Source of the DNA: JAKFDK01 sp036676195
Lineage (GTDB): Bacteria > Bacillota > Sulfobacillia > Symbiobacteriales > ZC4RG38
Direction: 5' to 3'
DNA length: 64,000 nt
NCBI GenBank assembly: GCA_036676195.1
Contig: JAKFDK010000099.1
Coordinates: forward strand, 47,248 to 111,247
This document shows positions 27,905 through 36,258 of the stretch, in pieces; positions within the stretch are counted from its first letter, which is position 1, and every line of letters starts with the position of its first letter. Below the pieces are notes generated by a model. That model was not told the origin of the DNA. It saw only the letters and a program-made list of their open reading frames with translations, and ran no database searches. A program made the position numbers and the translations under genes.

Positions 27905-28609
27905 TCAGCGCTGCGAGCGTTCCGGCACCTGCACTGTCACAGTGGACCGGTCCAACCGTTGCCCGGACCCATCCAGAGCCCAGGCGGTAATCGCATAACT
28001 TCCCGGCTCCACATTCCGTGTGTCCCAGACCGGCCCCGGCAATACCGTATCCCGCCCGCTGAACAGTCCCCTCAGAGGAGTCACCCGATACTCGTATTGG
28101 ACAACCCGGCCGGAACGACCCCGTTCCTGGGTTTTGATCTGAACCTGGTTGGGTACCGCCTCGCCGTTCAGAGGACGGGCCAGTTCGAATAAACTGGCTT
28201 CACCCGCCGGTGTACGGGCCCGGTTCCGTACCCAAATGGAAAATGAGCGGATTGCAGTTACCCGACCGTGCCGATCCCGGCTATAAAAAGTGATGGCCTG
28301 CATGCCATCCGGCACATACCGGGTATCCAACTGCAAATCATTCGCCACCCCATCCTGCACCAACCAATTCCCCACCGAAACGCTGGTGCCGGTAAACCAG
28401 GGTAGTGTCTGCACGTACGCGGAGAGCTTATGGGAGCCAGCGTCTACCGTAGCCGAAAAATTCACCATGCCCCGGACTTCCTGATCGTCGTCCAGGCCGG
28501 TGATTTCAATTCCGAAGGCACCGGCTGTTTTCTGGGCGCCGGCACCGCCTGGCCAGACCACTGCCAAAGTCACCACAAGACCCAGTAAACATAGCCGCCG
28601 CCACCGCAA
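27905..28609 (-). CDS. Secreted protein of unknown function
   Basis: The product (234 residues from TTG at 28609, preceded by GAGGTG) has an N-terminal basic stretch and hydrophobic core (LCLLGLVVTLAVVWPGGAGA) that fit a signal peptide cleaved after AGA. The rest is beta-rich and resembles two Ig-like/Big domains: ITGLDDDQEVRGMVNFSATV followed later by AITFYSRDRHGRVTAIRSF and PGSYAITAWALDGSG. No catalytic motif is visible. It probably acts at the cell surface. A GTG three codons upstream is an alternative start. Confidence 0.65.
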   Translation of the reverse strand: MRWRRLCLLGLVVTLAVVWPGGAGAQKTAGAFGIEITGLDDDQEVRGMVNFSATVDAGSHKLSAYVQTLPWFTGTSVSVGNWLVQDGVANDLQLDTRYVPDGMQAITFYSRDRHGRVTAIRSFSIWVRNRARTPAGEASLFELARPLNGEAVPNQVQIKTQERGRSGRVVQYEYRVTPLRGLFSGRDTVLPGPVWDTRNVEPGSYAITAWALDGSGQRLDRSTVTVQVPERSQR

Positions 28610-28667
28610 GACGCCCACCTCAGTAACTATATCGGTCTAAACACGCAATGTGTTAAGAATTAGTTGA

Positions 28668-28690
28668 GGGCGGACCCAAAGGGTCCGCCC
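28668..28690 (-). terminator. Terminator after sigH
   Basis: GGGCGGACCC/GGGTCCGCCC with loop AAA, a perfect 10-bp stem, six bases beyond the sigH stop. A weakly T-rich stretch follows on the minus strand. Confidence 0.75.
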
Positions 28691-28696
28691 CAGCCG

Positions 28697-29365
28697 CTAC
28701 ATATGTGCACGTTCCATTTTCTCCGCACTGCGCTGGTCCAGGTAGCGTTCCAGCTTCCGCTTCACGCGCTGCAAGGCGTTGTCAATGGACTTGACATGGC
28801 GATTTAAGTCCACAGCAATTTCCTGATAGGACTTGCTGTCAAGGTACGCCATCAGCACCTTCCACTCCAAGTCACTCAGGATTTCGCCCATTTTCTCTTC
28901 AATGTCACCGAATTCTTCACGACTTATGATTAATTCCTCGGGATCGGTGACCTTTGAGCCACTGATCACGTCTAGCAAGGTACGGTCGGAGTCCTCATCG
29001 TAAATCGGTTTGTTTAATGAAACGTAAGAATTCAAGGGAATATGCTTTTGACGGGTCGCCGTCTTAATGGCAGTAATGATCTGGCGCGTAATACACAACT
29101 CGGCAAAAGCCCGAAATGAAGACAACTTATCGCTACGAAAGTCGCGAATAGCCTTGTAGAGACCGATCATACCTTCCTGAATGATGTCTTCCCGGTCGGC
29201 ACCAATCAAGAAGTACGACCTTGCTTTTGCACGCACAAAATTCTTATACTTATTTATCAAGTACTCCAGCGCGACAATTGACCCGTCTCGGGCAAACTCG
29301 ACAATATCCTCGTCCATCATGCTGTCATAGTCGTGAAAAACGTCGCGCTGCGGAGTAGCCGACAT
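28697..29365 (-). CDS. sigH: RNA polymerase sigma-H factor
   Basis: SigH drives early sporulation and stationary-phase genes. The 222-residue product has region 2 (EYLINKYKNFVRAKARSYF, DREDIIQEGMIGLYKAIRDF) and region 4 (SYQEIAVDLNRHVKSIDNALQRVKRKLERYL). ATG at 29365 follows GGGAGGGG by eight bases and opens MSATPQRDVFHDYDSM. The gene lies in the usual block with rlmB upstream and rpmG-secE downstream. Confidence 0.96.
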   Translation of the reverse strand: MSATPQRDVFHDYDSMMDEDIVEFARDGSIVALEYLINKYKNFVRAKARSYFLIGADREDIIQEGMIGLYKAIRDFRSDKLSSFRAFAELCITRQIITAIKTATRQKHIPLNSYVSLNKPIYDEDSDRTLLDVISGSKVTDPEELIISREEFGDIEEKMGEILSDLEWKVLMAYLDSKSYQEIAVDLNRHVKSIDNALQRVKRKLERYLDQRSAEKMERAHM

Positions 29366-29512
29366 GTACCGGTCCCCTCCCGTTCCCCCGGAATCAACCT
29401 TATTCAAACAACAGAAAAAACCGTGCGACATGCGTCGGAGGGTGCAAAAAGCGAATGCACGCACGATTTAATGATTAGGATACATAACGGATTGACCCCG
29501 TCACTACTGCCG

Positions 29513-29542
29513 ATTATAAACGTAGGCCTCCAACCCCGTCAA
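29513..29542 (-). promoter_or_regulatory. Sigma-A promoter of sigH
   Basis: TTGACG (29537-29542), an 18-bp spacer and TATAAT (29513-29518) on the minus strand, about 140 bp upstream of the sigH start. Confidence 0.75.
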
Positions 29543-29631
29543 GGGACACACCGGCCCGTTCATGGACGAGCCGGCTTGTCGCGGAAAAAATGTATGATTG
29601 GTAACGTTTTTCGGTATTCACTACAAAGGGC

Positions 29632-29958
29632 TTACCCGGCTACGCCTGCTCGCATCCCGACCCGGCCGCAGCGAACCGCATGCGGGCAGCTCGAACAGTT
29701 CTCTAGATTCCTACAGATATCACTCCACGACCGGCGAGAAAAAACAATGGGTAGCTTGCGGGCTTTGGCCTGGTCCTTCACCCAACGGGCCAGATTATGG
29801 TTAACGTAATCCACCAGCACCAGGACCAGCTCTGTGCCTGCCGGAATATCCACTCGCTTTTCGGTCCGGCCCTTGACATGCTGAATAGACTTGTAGCCCA
29901 AGCCCTCCAAATTGCTGGCTATAGAACCCAAGTGGTCGCCGCCAATTACCAAGACCAT
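29632..29958 (-). CDS. DUF2325 domain protein
   Basis: The 108-residue product from ATG 29958 begins MVLVIGGDHLGSIASNLEGLGY and has the DUF2325 layout: a Rossmann-like start GGD, a central VLVLVDYVNHNLARWVKDQA and PIVFSRRSWSDI. The C-terminal cysteines CSSCPHAVRC could bind metal. Function is not established. It replaces the yacP-type gene normally between rlmB and sigH. A Fur-like operator covers its promoter, suggesting iron control. Confidence 0.8.
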   Translation of the reverse strand: MVLVIGGDHLGSIASNLEGLGYKSIQHVKGRTEKRVDIPAGTELVLVLVDYVNHNLARWVKDQAKARKLPIVFSRRSWSDICRNLENCSSCPHAVRCGRVGMRAGVAG

Positions 29959-29997
29959 ATTAAATCGCCTCTTTTTCCACTCACAGTCGATTAGAAT

Positions 29998-30016
29998 GAT
30001 AGTGAGAATCGTTATC
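29998..30016. promoter_or_regulatory. Fur-box-like operator
   Basis: GATAGTGAGAATCGTTATC differs from the classical 19-bp Fur box (GATAATGATAATCATTATC) at three positions. It lies at the predicted transcription start of the DUF2325 gene, about 40 bp from the start codon, where repressor binding would block transcription. Confidence 0.65.
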
Positions 30017-30026
30017 AGGTGATTCA

Positions 30027-30055
30027 AGTGTATCACAGGCTGGCTAATGAGGCAA
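30027..30055 (-). promoter_or_regulatory. Promoter of the DUF2325 gene
   Basis: TTGCCT (30050-30055), a 17-bp spacer and TACACT (30027-30032) on the minus strand. The Fur-like box starts about ten bases downstream of the -10. Confidence 0.5.
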
Positions 30056-30165
30056 GGTTCATCTCATCTGTTGGTACTTTGGGTTTATGCAGCGTAGGTA
30101 ACTATGTACACAAGGTAACAAACACCTATGGACAATAGGAATGATCTCCTATAGGATGGCAACAG

Positions 30166-30205
30166 GTAAGCTCCCGACAGCCGATCTCGGCTGTCGGGAG
30201 CTTAC
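30166..30205 (-). repeat. Perfect 17-bp palindrome after rlmB
   Basis: GTAAGCTCCCGACAGCC (30166-30182) is exactly complementary to 30189-30205, with a 6-base loop. It lies about 30 bp beyond the rlmB stop on the minus strand. No T run follows on either strand, unlike the other terminators in this window. It may still end or stabilise the rlmB transcript. Confidence 0.7.
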
Positions 30206-30234
30206 CCACGTACTGGCTGGTTGTCTGCACCAGG

Positions 30235-30972
30235 CTATCTGCCGCGTTGCCGGACCACCTCAAAGAGCAGGATGGCACCGGCCACTGCTGCGCCCAGGGA
30301 GTTGACCTGACCCTTCATCGGAATACGAACCAGGAAATCACATTTTTCACTGACCAACCGGCCCATTCCCTCTCCCTCCGAGCCGATCACCAGCCCGAGG
30401 GGCCCGGTCAGCCGCGCTTGGGAGAAGGTGTCCGCAGCCTCCTGGTGAGTCCCGCAAATCCATAGCCCGGCTTCTTTTAGTTGCTCAATGGTTCTTGCCA
30501 GGTTCGTAACCCTGGCCACTGGTACATATTCCACAGCCCCAGCCGAAACCTTGGCCACGGTTGGGGTCAGACCGGCCGCACGCCGCTCTGGGATGATAAT
30601 TCCATGTGCCCCGGCCGCGTCACACGAACGGAGCAGAGATCCCAGATTGTGCGGGTCCTCAATTCCGTCCAAAATGAGGACCAGCGGGTCCTCCCCTTGT
30701 TCCCGAGCCCGGGCGAGAATATCCTCTACCTCTACATACTCCCGAGCCGCTACCAGGGCGACGATTCCCTGGTGGGCCCCGCCTTCCGCCAGCACGTCGA
30801 GCCGGGCCCTGTCAGCCTCCTGGATCAGGATACCTTTCTCCCTGGCCAGTCCGCGGATCTGGCGAATCGATCCCTCCTGTGCCCCCTTTGCAACCACAAG
30901 TTTATGGATGGGGCGCCCGGCCCGGAGGGCCTCCAGCACCGGGTTACGGCCAATAATCTTCGCTTCTGCCAT
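30235..30972 (-). CDS. rlmB: 23S rRNA (guanosine-2'-O-)-methyltransferase RlmB
   Basis: TrmH/SpoU-family enzymes of this type methylate G2251 of 23S rRNA. The 245-residue product has an N-terminal substrate domain (IIGRNPVLEALRAGRPI) and the SPOUT knot motifs LILDGIEDPHNLGSLLRSCDAAG, LVIGSEGEGMGRLV and IPMKGQVNSLGAAVAGAILLFE. It lies 14 bp after the alpha/beta hydrolase, in the cysS-sigH block. Confidence 0.95.
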   Translation of the reverse strand: MAEAKIIGRNPVLEALRAGRPIHKLVVAKGAQEGSIRQIRGLAREKGILIQEADRARLDVLAEGGAHQGIVALVAAREYVEVEDILARAREQGEDPLVLILDGIEDPHNLGSLLRSCDAAGAHGIIIPERRAAGLTPTVAKVSAGAVEYVPVARVTNLARTIEQLKEAGLWICGTHQEAADTFSQARLTGPLGLVIGSEGEGMGRLVSEKCDFLVRIPMKGQVNSLGAAVAGAILLFEVVRQRGR

Positions 30973-30985
30973 GCGCCAATTCCCC

Positions 30986-31735
30986 TCAGGGTGGTGAGTT
31001 TTCCACCTGTTCGTCTGCTATCTGGGGTACCCGTCCCAGGAAATCCTGCAGGATATCCGTGTAAATTGCCGCGCGGTCCCACTGGCAGGTATGACCAGCT
31101 CCAGGCAGGATGCACAGTTCTGCACCAGGTACTGCTTCCCGCATCAGTACGGCTGAGTCCACCTCTGCCAGCAAGCGGTCGCCTTGTAGCAACAATGTGG
31201 GAACAGCGATCCGCCCCAGATCTTCGGCGCTCCATTGTACCGGGCGCTCCAGCAAATCGGCGTGCACCGCCTGGACCAGATCAAACCAGTGCCAGTGCAT
31301 ATGCCGTGCTTTCATGGCCTGCATCCTCGGGTCGTCCTTTAGGCCACGAAAAATATCAACCTGCGCACGCAACCGTTGCAGGATTTCCCCCTGGTGGCTG
31401 TGTACGACTCCGGAGAGCGTCAGGGATAGCAACCGGGATGAATGCCACACTCCCAGATGCAGGCCCACATATGCACCCAGACTCAGTCCAACCACATGGG
31501 CTCTTTCAATTTGTAACTGGTCCAGCAAGGCCAGGACGTCCGCGGCCATCTGAGCCGGGGTATCCCGAAACCCACCATCCGGCGGAGTCCGTCCGTGGCC
31601 GCGCATATCCGGCAAGATGCACTTGTAGCGGCCCGACAGGGTCGGGTACTGGTCCCGCCAATGATAGGTACCGCTACCAAGCAGCCCATGCAGAAATACC
31701 AACGGTTCTCCTTCTCCATGAATCTCGTGGTACGT
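30986..31735 (-). CDS. Alpha/beta hydrolase with non-standard start
   Basis: The product has the alpha/beta-hydrolase elements in order: oxyanion turn PLVFLHGLLGSG, nucleophile elbow VVGLSLGAYVG, acid LLLQGDRLLAEVDS and histidine GAGHTCQW. The expected N-terminus is (M)YHEIHGEGEPLVFLHG, but the codon at the Met position is ACG (31733-31735), nine bases after an AGGAGG. No in-frame ATG, GTG or TTG lies between the thyX stop and this point. A TTG at 31702 after AAGGAG would remove the first strand. The substrate is unknown. Confidence 0.8.
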   Translation of the reverse strand, partial: TYHEIHGEGEPLVFLHGLLGSGTYHWRDQYPTLSGRYKCILPDMRGHGRTPPDGGFRDTPAQMAADVLALLDQLQIERAHVVGLSLGAYVGLHLGVWHSSRLLSLTLSGVVHSHQGEILQRLRAQVDIFRGLKDDPRMQAMKARHMHWHWFDLVQAVHADLLERPVQWSAEDLGRIAVPTLLLQGDRLLAEVDSAVLMREAVPGAELCILPGAGHTCQWDRAAIYTDILQDFLGRVPQIADEQVENSPP

Positions 31736-31754
31736 GGACGTTCGCCTCCTGCAC

Positions 31755-33296
31755 CTAGCGCAAGAACGGATCGTAAACTTCCCGCGGATTCGTGACCCGC
31801 ACGTATCGGGCCAATTCGGGCAATTGCTCTGCCAGGCATTCGTACATCTGATAGGCGATTTCCCGGTAGCTGAAGTGCCCGGCCGGGCCGGTGCGCAGTT
31901 CCGCCATATAGGCTGCCTGGGCTGCATCCATCTGGAACAGGGTGCGGCACCGGGTGGCAAACGGCAGCAGGTACAGGCTCTGCCAGGGATCCCATTCCGC
32001 CTGTAGGCGCTGAATCCGGGTATAGATTTCGGCCATGTCCCCGGTGTACCCATCGGCCAACCCCAATTCGACCAGGGGCGCAGGCACTTCCCCTCCATGG
32101 GTGACGGTGAGCTTCTGGACAATTTTTGTTGCACGGCGGTGACGATTTAAATCGCGAAATGACCCGACATCCATCAGCACGTCGTAAACGAGCGGACCGG
32201 CCTGCAATTCCCGCAGCCATTCGTCGTGCCGGCCACGGTCCCGGAATGCCTCGGCCAGAATTTCCTCTTTTTCTTTCCTTCCCAAACCGGCCACCACAGC
32301 GGCGATCTGATGGTAGGCCAGATTCGACACGCTGTAAAGCAAGGCGGTACACGCATGGTCCAGGGGGGCAGGAGCCACGGTCAGATGAACCGCTTTCCCG
32401 TTATCCGGCACCAGTCCGCCCAGGTATTGCCCAGCCAGGGCGGCAAGTCTGCTGGGAACAGTCTGCAGGTACGGGTTAGGTGCCGTATACTTGGCCAGAG
32501 TGGGCGCCACCGGCCCCAGGTCAAGCATCTCCGACAAGGTTTCGCCTGCCTGCCCGCTGGGTTTGGCTCGGGTTTCCAGCAGGTTGAGGGGGCGGCGGCT
32601 GACCGCTGCCTCCCGCATATCCGCAGCAATATCGTGCAACTCCGGCAATGGATGGCTAAAGAGTCTGCTGATCTGTCGCTCCAACACCCGGGCGCTGGTT
32701 ACCTGGCCCAGGCTGGTCCGGGTGGCCAGCGGCAGCCAATAGCGGCCCACGTCAAAGGCCCGGGCCCGCAGCGTCCGCCGGTAGGTATCTTCATCCAGGT
32801 GATCCGGCCGCGGGTATCGCTCACACAGGGCGGAAAAGACGACCTTGGTCAGATCACGGTAACGCCCAAACAGCGCGTCGGCGATTTCCGTAAAGTCAAT
32901 TGGAGCTCCCGCCGGCGTATGGTAGCCGGTCTTTTTGAAGTCCTGGTACCGGGTTGAGCGCTCCTGGCCGTCCCATAGCGGCTCATCCTCGATCACCATG
33001 GCTGCCCAGATTGAAACCTGTTCAATGGCCAGGGCAACATGGGCCATGTCCGCAATGGAACGGTGGCCATACTGGAAGTAAAAGGTGTCCAGAAACTCTG
33101 CCGCCCGCTGCTCAGAAATCTCCCGCAGGCTTTCCTCCATGGATTGAGCCGAGCGACTGTACTTGGCCATTCCGTAAGCCGCAACTTCCGGGGAGACCCC
33201 CGTGATGGCGTATACGCGCCGTTCCAAGCTATAGCCTCCCCCTTGCAAGCTCACGTACACAGGCCCTGAACCGATTGCACGTATATCAGCCCTCAT
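31755..33296 (-). CDS. Tandem ThyX-like protein (FAD-dependent thymidylate synthase family)
   Basis: The 513-residue product is about twice the length of ThyX and seems to hold two ThyX-like halves. The N-half has YGHRSIADMAHVALAIEQVS and QERSTRYQDF (111-120), like the S-x-RY end of the ThyX motif. The C-half has SFRDLNRHRRATKIVQ (about 380-394), like the RHR part. Whether it makes dTMP is not clear from sequence. The start ATG has a weak ribosome-binding site with a GCGCCG-4-CGGCGC hairpin directly upstream. It lies between mrnC and the hydrolase. Confidence 0.8.
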   Translation of the reverse strand: MRADIRAIGSGPVYVSLQGGGYSLERRVYAITGVSPEVAAYGMAKYSRSAQSMEESLREISEQRAAEFLDTFYFQYGHRSIADMAHVALAIEQVSIWAAMVIEDEPLWDGQERSTRYQDFKKTGYHTPAGAPIDFTEIADALFGRYRDLTKVVFSALCERYPRPDHLDEDTYRRTLRARAFDVGRYWLPLATRTSLGQVTSARVLERQISRLFSHPLPELHDIAADMREAAVSRRPLNLLETRAKPSGQAGETLSEMLDLGPVAPTLAKYTAPNPYLQTVPSRLAALAGQYLGGLVPDNGKAVHLTVAPAPLDHACTALLYSVSNLAYHQIAAVVAGLGRKEKEEILAEAFRDRGRHDEWLRELQAGPLVYDVLMDVGSFRDLNRHRRATKIVQKLTVTHGGEVPAPLVELGLADGYTGDMAEIYTRIQRLQAEWDPWQSLYLLPFATRCRTLFQMDAAQAAYMAELRTGPAGHFSYREIAYQMYECLAEQLPELARYVRVTNPREVYDPFLR

Positions 33297-33326
33297 TCGC
33301 GCCGATCCCGGCGCAATCCTGCCACG

Positions 33327-33815
33327 CTAGGTCGGATCGATGATCTGAACCGCCCGCCCCAGGATGTAGGCCAAACGCTCGTCCTGCCCGGACAAGTATA
33401 GAAAACCGATTAGCGCTTCAAAGGCAGTGGCGAGCGCGTAATCAGCCGGCTCCGCATGTTTGCGGGTATGTACAGTCTTGGCATTTCGGCCCCGCCGGAC
33501 CACATCGGCCTCTACATCCAACAGCTCTGGCAACAGTGCACGCAAGGCATCAGACTGGGCCTTAGCCCGCACGTAGCCAGTGGCCGTCCGATGCATCTGG
33601 CCTGGCCGTCTTCTTCCGGTAATCCGCAATACTCGATCCCGTACATACAGTTCATAGACCGCATCCCCCAGGTAGGCCAGAGCCAACGGGGGCAGGGATT
33701 CCGGTGCCCCCAGTTCCACCGGCACCGGCACCGGTGGCACGGCACCGCCACCGGCTGCTTCCGGCTCCGGCCCCGCCTTGCCCAAAATGCGCCGCAACCA
33801 GGACCAGCTATTCAT
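33327..33815 (-). CDS. mrnC: Mini-ribonuclease III
   Basis: Mini-III is an RNase III catalytic domain without a dsRNA-binding domain that matures 23S rRNA. The product has LALAYLGDAVYELYVRDRVL (with the catalytic Asp), VRAKAQSDALR and FEALIGFLYLSGQDERL (with the second acidic site). A Gly/Pro-rich segment of about 25 residues precedes the domain. ATG at 33815 abuts cysS; a GTG at 33833 is an alternative. It is coupled to cysS. Confidence 0.92.
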   Translation of the reverse strand: MNSWSWLRRILGKAGPEPEAAGGGAVPPVPVPVELGAPESLPPLALAYLGDAVYELYVRDRVLRITGRRRPGQMHRTATGYVRAKAQSDALRALLPELLDVEADVVRRGRNAKTVHTRKHAEPADYALATAFEALIGFLYLSGQDERLAYILGRAVQIIDPT

Positions 33816-33817
33816 GC

Positions 33818-35230
33818 CTATAATCGCTTCCACCTTACCCCCTGCGGGGTGTCTTCGATCACAATTCCCATCGCCTTGAGCTGATCGCGCAAGCGGTCAG
33901 CTTCCGCCCAATTTTTTGCCTTTTTGGCGGCGGTACGGGCATCCACAAGGGCCTGTATGTCAGCATCCAGATCGGCCGTTTCGGCCCGGATCCGGCCCAG
34001 TACGCCAAAAACGTCATCCAACTCATAGAGCAAGTCCAGTGCTCCGGCCGCCAGGGCCTTGCTCGGGGTTGGCCCTAGCCGGCGGTTGATATCGGCAGCC
34101 AGCTCAAAGATGACAGACTGCCCCCGCGCCGTATTGAAATCGTCATCCATGACTTCGATAAAGCGTTGCCGGTACTGCTGCCACTCCTTCAGTAACGCCG
34201 CCTCTGCATCCACCAGTTCTGAGCGCTCCGCTACCTTGACCATGTACTTGAGGTTGGTAACGGTATTGTACAGACGCTCCAGACCGGCTTTGGCTGCCAG
34301 GATCAGTTCTTCGCTGTAGTTCATGGGCGTGCGGTAATGGGCGCTCAGCAGAAACCAGCGCACAACCTCGCCATTATAGTGCTGCAGCACATCCCGGACC
34401 ATGAAAAAATTGCCCTTGGACTTTGACATCTTCTCGCCTTCGATGTTCATGAAGGCTCCGTGCAACCAATAATTGGCCATGGGCTTGCCCGTTACCGGCT
34501 CGGATTGGGCAATTTCGTTTTCATGGTGGGGAAAGCTTAAATCTTCACCGCCGGAATGGATGTCCAACGTATCGCCCAGGTACTTACGCGCCATGACCGA
34601 ACATTCGATGTGCCATCCGGGACGACCCTTGCCCCAGGGGGAGTCCCAGCAGATCTCATCCGAGTCCTTTTGGTTCTTCCAGAGGGCAAAGTCCATGGGA
34701 TGTTCTTTGTGTTCATCCACTTCCACCCGGGCCCCGGCTTGCATGTCGTCCAGGTTGCGTCCGGATAGTTTGCCGTAATCGTTCTTGCGGGTGACTCGGT
34801 AGTAAACCCCGTCGGCGGTGCAGTAGGCATATCCTTTTTCCACCAGGCTGGCAATATGCGCAACGATTTCAGGAATGTGGTCGGTCACCCGCGGGTGCGC
34901 ATCTGCCCTGGCAATGCCCAGGGCGTCCGCATCCCGAAAGTACTCGGTGATCATCAGATCAGCCCACTCGCGCTCGGATACACCCATTTCCCGCGCCCTG
35001 TTGATGATCTTATCATCTACGTCGGTGAAATTCTGTACATAAGCGACGTGTAGCCCACGGTACTTCAGATAGCGGCGCAGGGCATCGAATACAACGAAAG
35101 TGCGGGCATTGCCGATGTGGAACAGGTTGTAAACTGTAGGCCCACAATTATACATGGTTACCTGACCAGGTATTTGTGGGACGAAATCCTCCACCGTTCT
35201 GGTCAAATCATTGCGCAGCCGGATGGACAC
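33818..35230 (-). CDS. cysS: Cysteinyl-tRNA synthetase
   Basis: This class I synthetase charges tRNA-Cys. The 470-residue product has CGPTVYN (zinc cysteine), HIGN (HIGH motif) and EKMSKSKGN (KMSKS). The start is GTG (35230) behind GGGGG and matches the family start MS-RLxNxLTR. It overlaps the end of cysE by 23 bases. The cysE-cysS transcript is controlled by a T-box with a cysteine specifier. Confidence 0.98.
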   Translation of the reverse strand: MSIRLRNDLTRTVEDFVPQIPGQVTMYNCGPTVYNLFHIGNARTFVVFDALRRYLKYRGLHVAYVQNFTDVDDKIINRAREMGVSEREWADLMITEYFRDADALGIARADAHPRVTDHIPEIVAHIASLVEKGYAYCTADGVYYRVTRKNDYGKLSGRNLDDMQAGARVEVDEHKEHPMDFALWKNQKDSDEICWDSPWGKGRPGWHIECSVMARKYLGDTLDIHSGGEDLSFPHHENEIAQSEPVTGKPMANYWLHGAFMNIEGEKMSKSKGNFFMVRDVLQHYNGEVVRWFLLSAHYRTPMNYSEELILAAKAGLERLYNTVTNLKYMVKVAERSELVDAEAALLKEWQQYRQRFIEVMDDDFNTARGQSVIFELAADINRRLGPTPSKALAAGALDLLYELDDVFGVLGRIRAETADLDADIQALVDARTAAKKAKNWAEADRLRDQLKAMGIVIEDTPQGVRWKRL

Positions 35231-35906
35231 GGATGGGTTCCCCCTCTTCCTGTTTGGCGCGAAGCCGCTGCAACTCGCCCTCCAACGCTTTGACCCGGGC
35301 GCTCAGCCGCTGGACATCTCTGCTCATGGAGTCCAGTACCTGCGCCATCGGGTCCGGCATGTTGGCGTGATCGAGAATGCCTACTTTTTGACCGTCGCGG
35401 CGAACAATGCGTCCGGGGTTGCCCACCACTGTGCAGTTCGGCGGCACCTCACGCAGCACCACGGCGCCGGCCCCAATGCGGGAGTTCTCTCCCACCGTGA
35501 ATCCCCCCAGGATGCGTGCTCCGTTGCCCACGACCACGTGATCACCCAGGGTGGGGTGGCGCTTGCCCTTTTCGTTACCGGTACCGCCCAGCGTGACGCC
35601 CTGGAACAGGGTGACGTTGTTGCCGATCTCGGCGGTCTCCCCTATGACCACACCGCTCCCGTGGTCGATGAAGAACCCTTCCCCGATCTTGGCTCCCGGA
35701 TGGATCTCAATTTGAGTGATGAAGCGGGCGAGGGTGGAAATCATCCGGGCCAATAGTTTCAGGTTGTGTTGCCAGCACCAGTGTGCCACCCGGTGGGACC
35801 AAATGGCATGTAGCCCCGGGTACAGGAGGATGACCTCCAGTGTACTCCGGGCGGCCGGGTCACGCTCAAACACGACCTGGATATCTTGGCGCAAACGGTC
35901 AAACAT
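35208..35906 (-). CDS. cysE: Serine O-acetyltransferase
   Basis: CysE makes O-acetylserine, the first step of cysteine synthesis. The 232-residue product has the helical N-terminus (MFDRLRQDIQVVFERDPAA) and the left-handed beta-helix hexapeptide repeats with IHPGAKIGEGFFIDHG, ETAEIGNNVTLFQGVTLGG and GNPGRIVRR. A C-terminal coiled coil follows (RLSARVKALEGELQRLRAK). ATG at 35906 follows AAGGAGG. It is the first gene after the Cys T-box. Confidence 0.96.
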   Translation of the reverse strand: MFDRLRQDIQVVFERDPAARSTLEVILLYPGLHAIWSHRVAHWCWQHNLKLLARMISTLARFITQIEIHPGAKIGEGFFIDHGSGVVIGETAEIGNNVTLFQGVTLGGTGNEKGKRHPTLGDHVVVGNGARILGGFTVGENSRIGAGAVVLREVPPNCTVVGNPGRIVRRDGQKVGILDHANMPDPMAQVLDSMSRDVQRLSARVKALEGELQRLRAKQEEGEPIRVHPAAQ

Positions 35907-35950
35907 ATGCCCGAACCTCCTTGAACAGGGCAATTTAGCTATGTTAATAA

Positions 35951-36240
35951 CAACAAAGTCCGTCTCTGTGTCGTACACAGAGACGGACCTGGAGGTCCGC
36001 GGTTCCACTCTGGTTGGGCTGTCGCCCCACCTCAGGGACAGGCCGCCTGCGCTGACCAATCCCCCGGCCCTTTAACGGTGGCCTTCCGTGGGCGCCTACT
36101 TGCCGATTTCCCGGCTTTTGGGCCCCAGCTCCCGGGTGCAACTTCCCCACTGACAACCGTATCCCTGCTTGCAGCCAATCGGCAGGGACTCTCTGAACGG
36201 CGCCTGGCAGGTACTCCTCCCGTTCGTCGCCTTTGGTAAT
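35951..36240 (-). promoter_or_regulatory. T-box riboswitch, cysteine specifier
   Basis: The minus strand carries the T-box core TGGAACCGCGG (35997-36007), then a 14-bp perfect terminator stem GTCCGTCTCTGTGT/ACACAGAGACGGAC (35958-35988) with a T-rich tail. Stem I elements include GGAGTAC near 36215, AGAGAG, and a specifier region GAAGTTGCACCC in which TGC (36138-36140) is the cysteine codon. Uncharged tRNA-Cys would favour read-through into cysE-cysS. Confidence 0.93.
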
Positions 36241-36258
36241 GGCAGGTTCTTAGTTGGC

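Noticed and set aside
30481..31758. 425-codon plus-strand open frame
   Set aside because: It spans rlmB and the hydrolase in antisense, with no domain or ribosome-binding site.
31736..32134. N-terminal extension of the hydrolase frame
   Set aside because: The 133 codons upstream of 31735 overlap thyX in another frame and carry no hydrolase similarity. The real protein begins near 31735.
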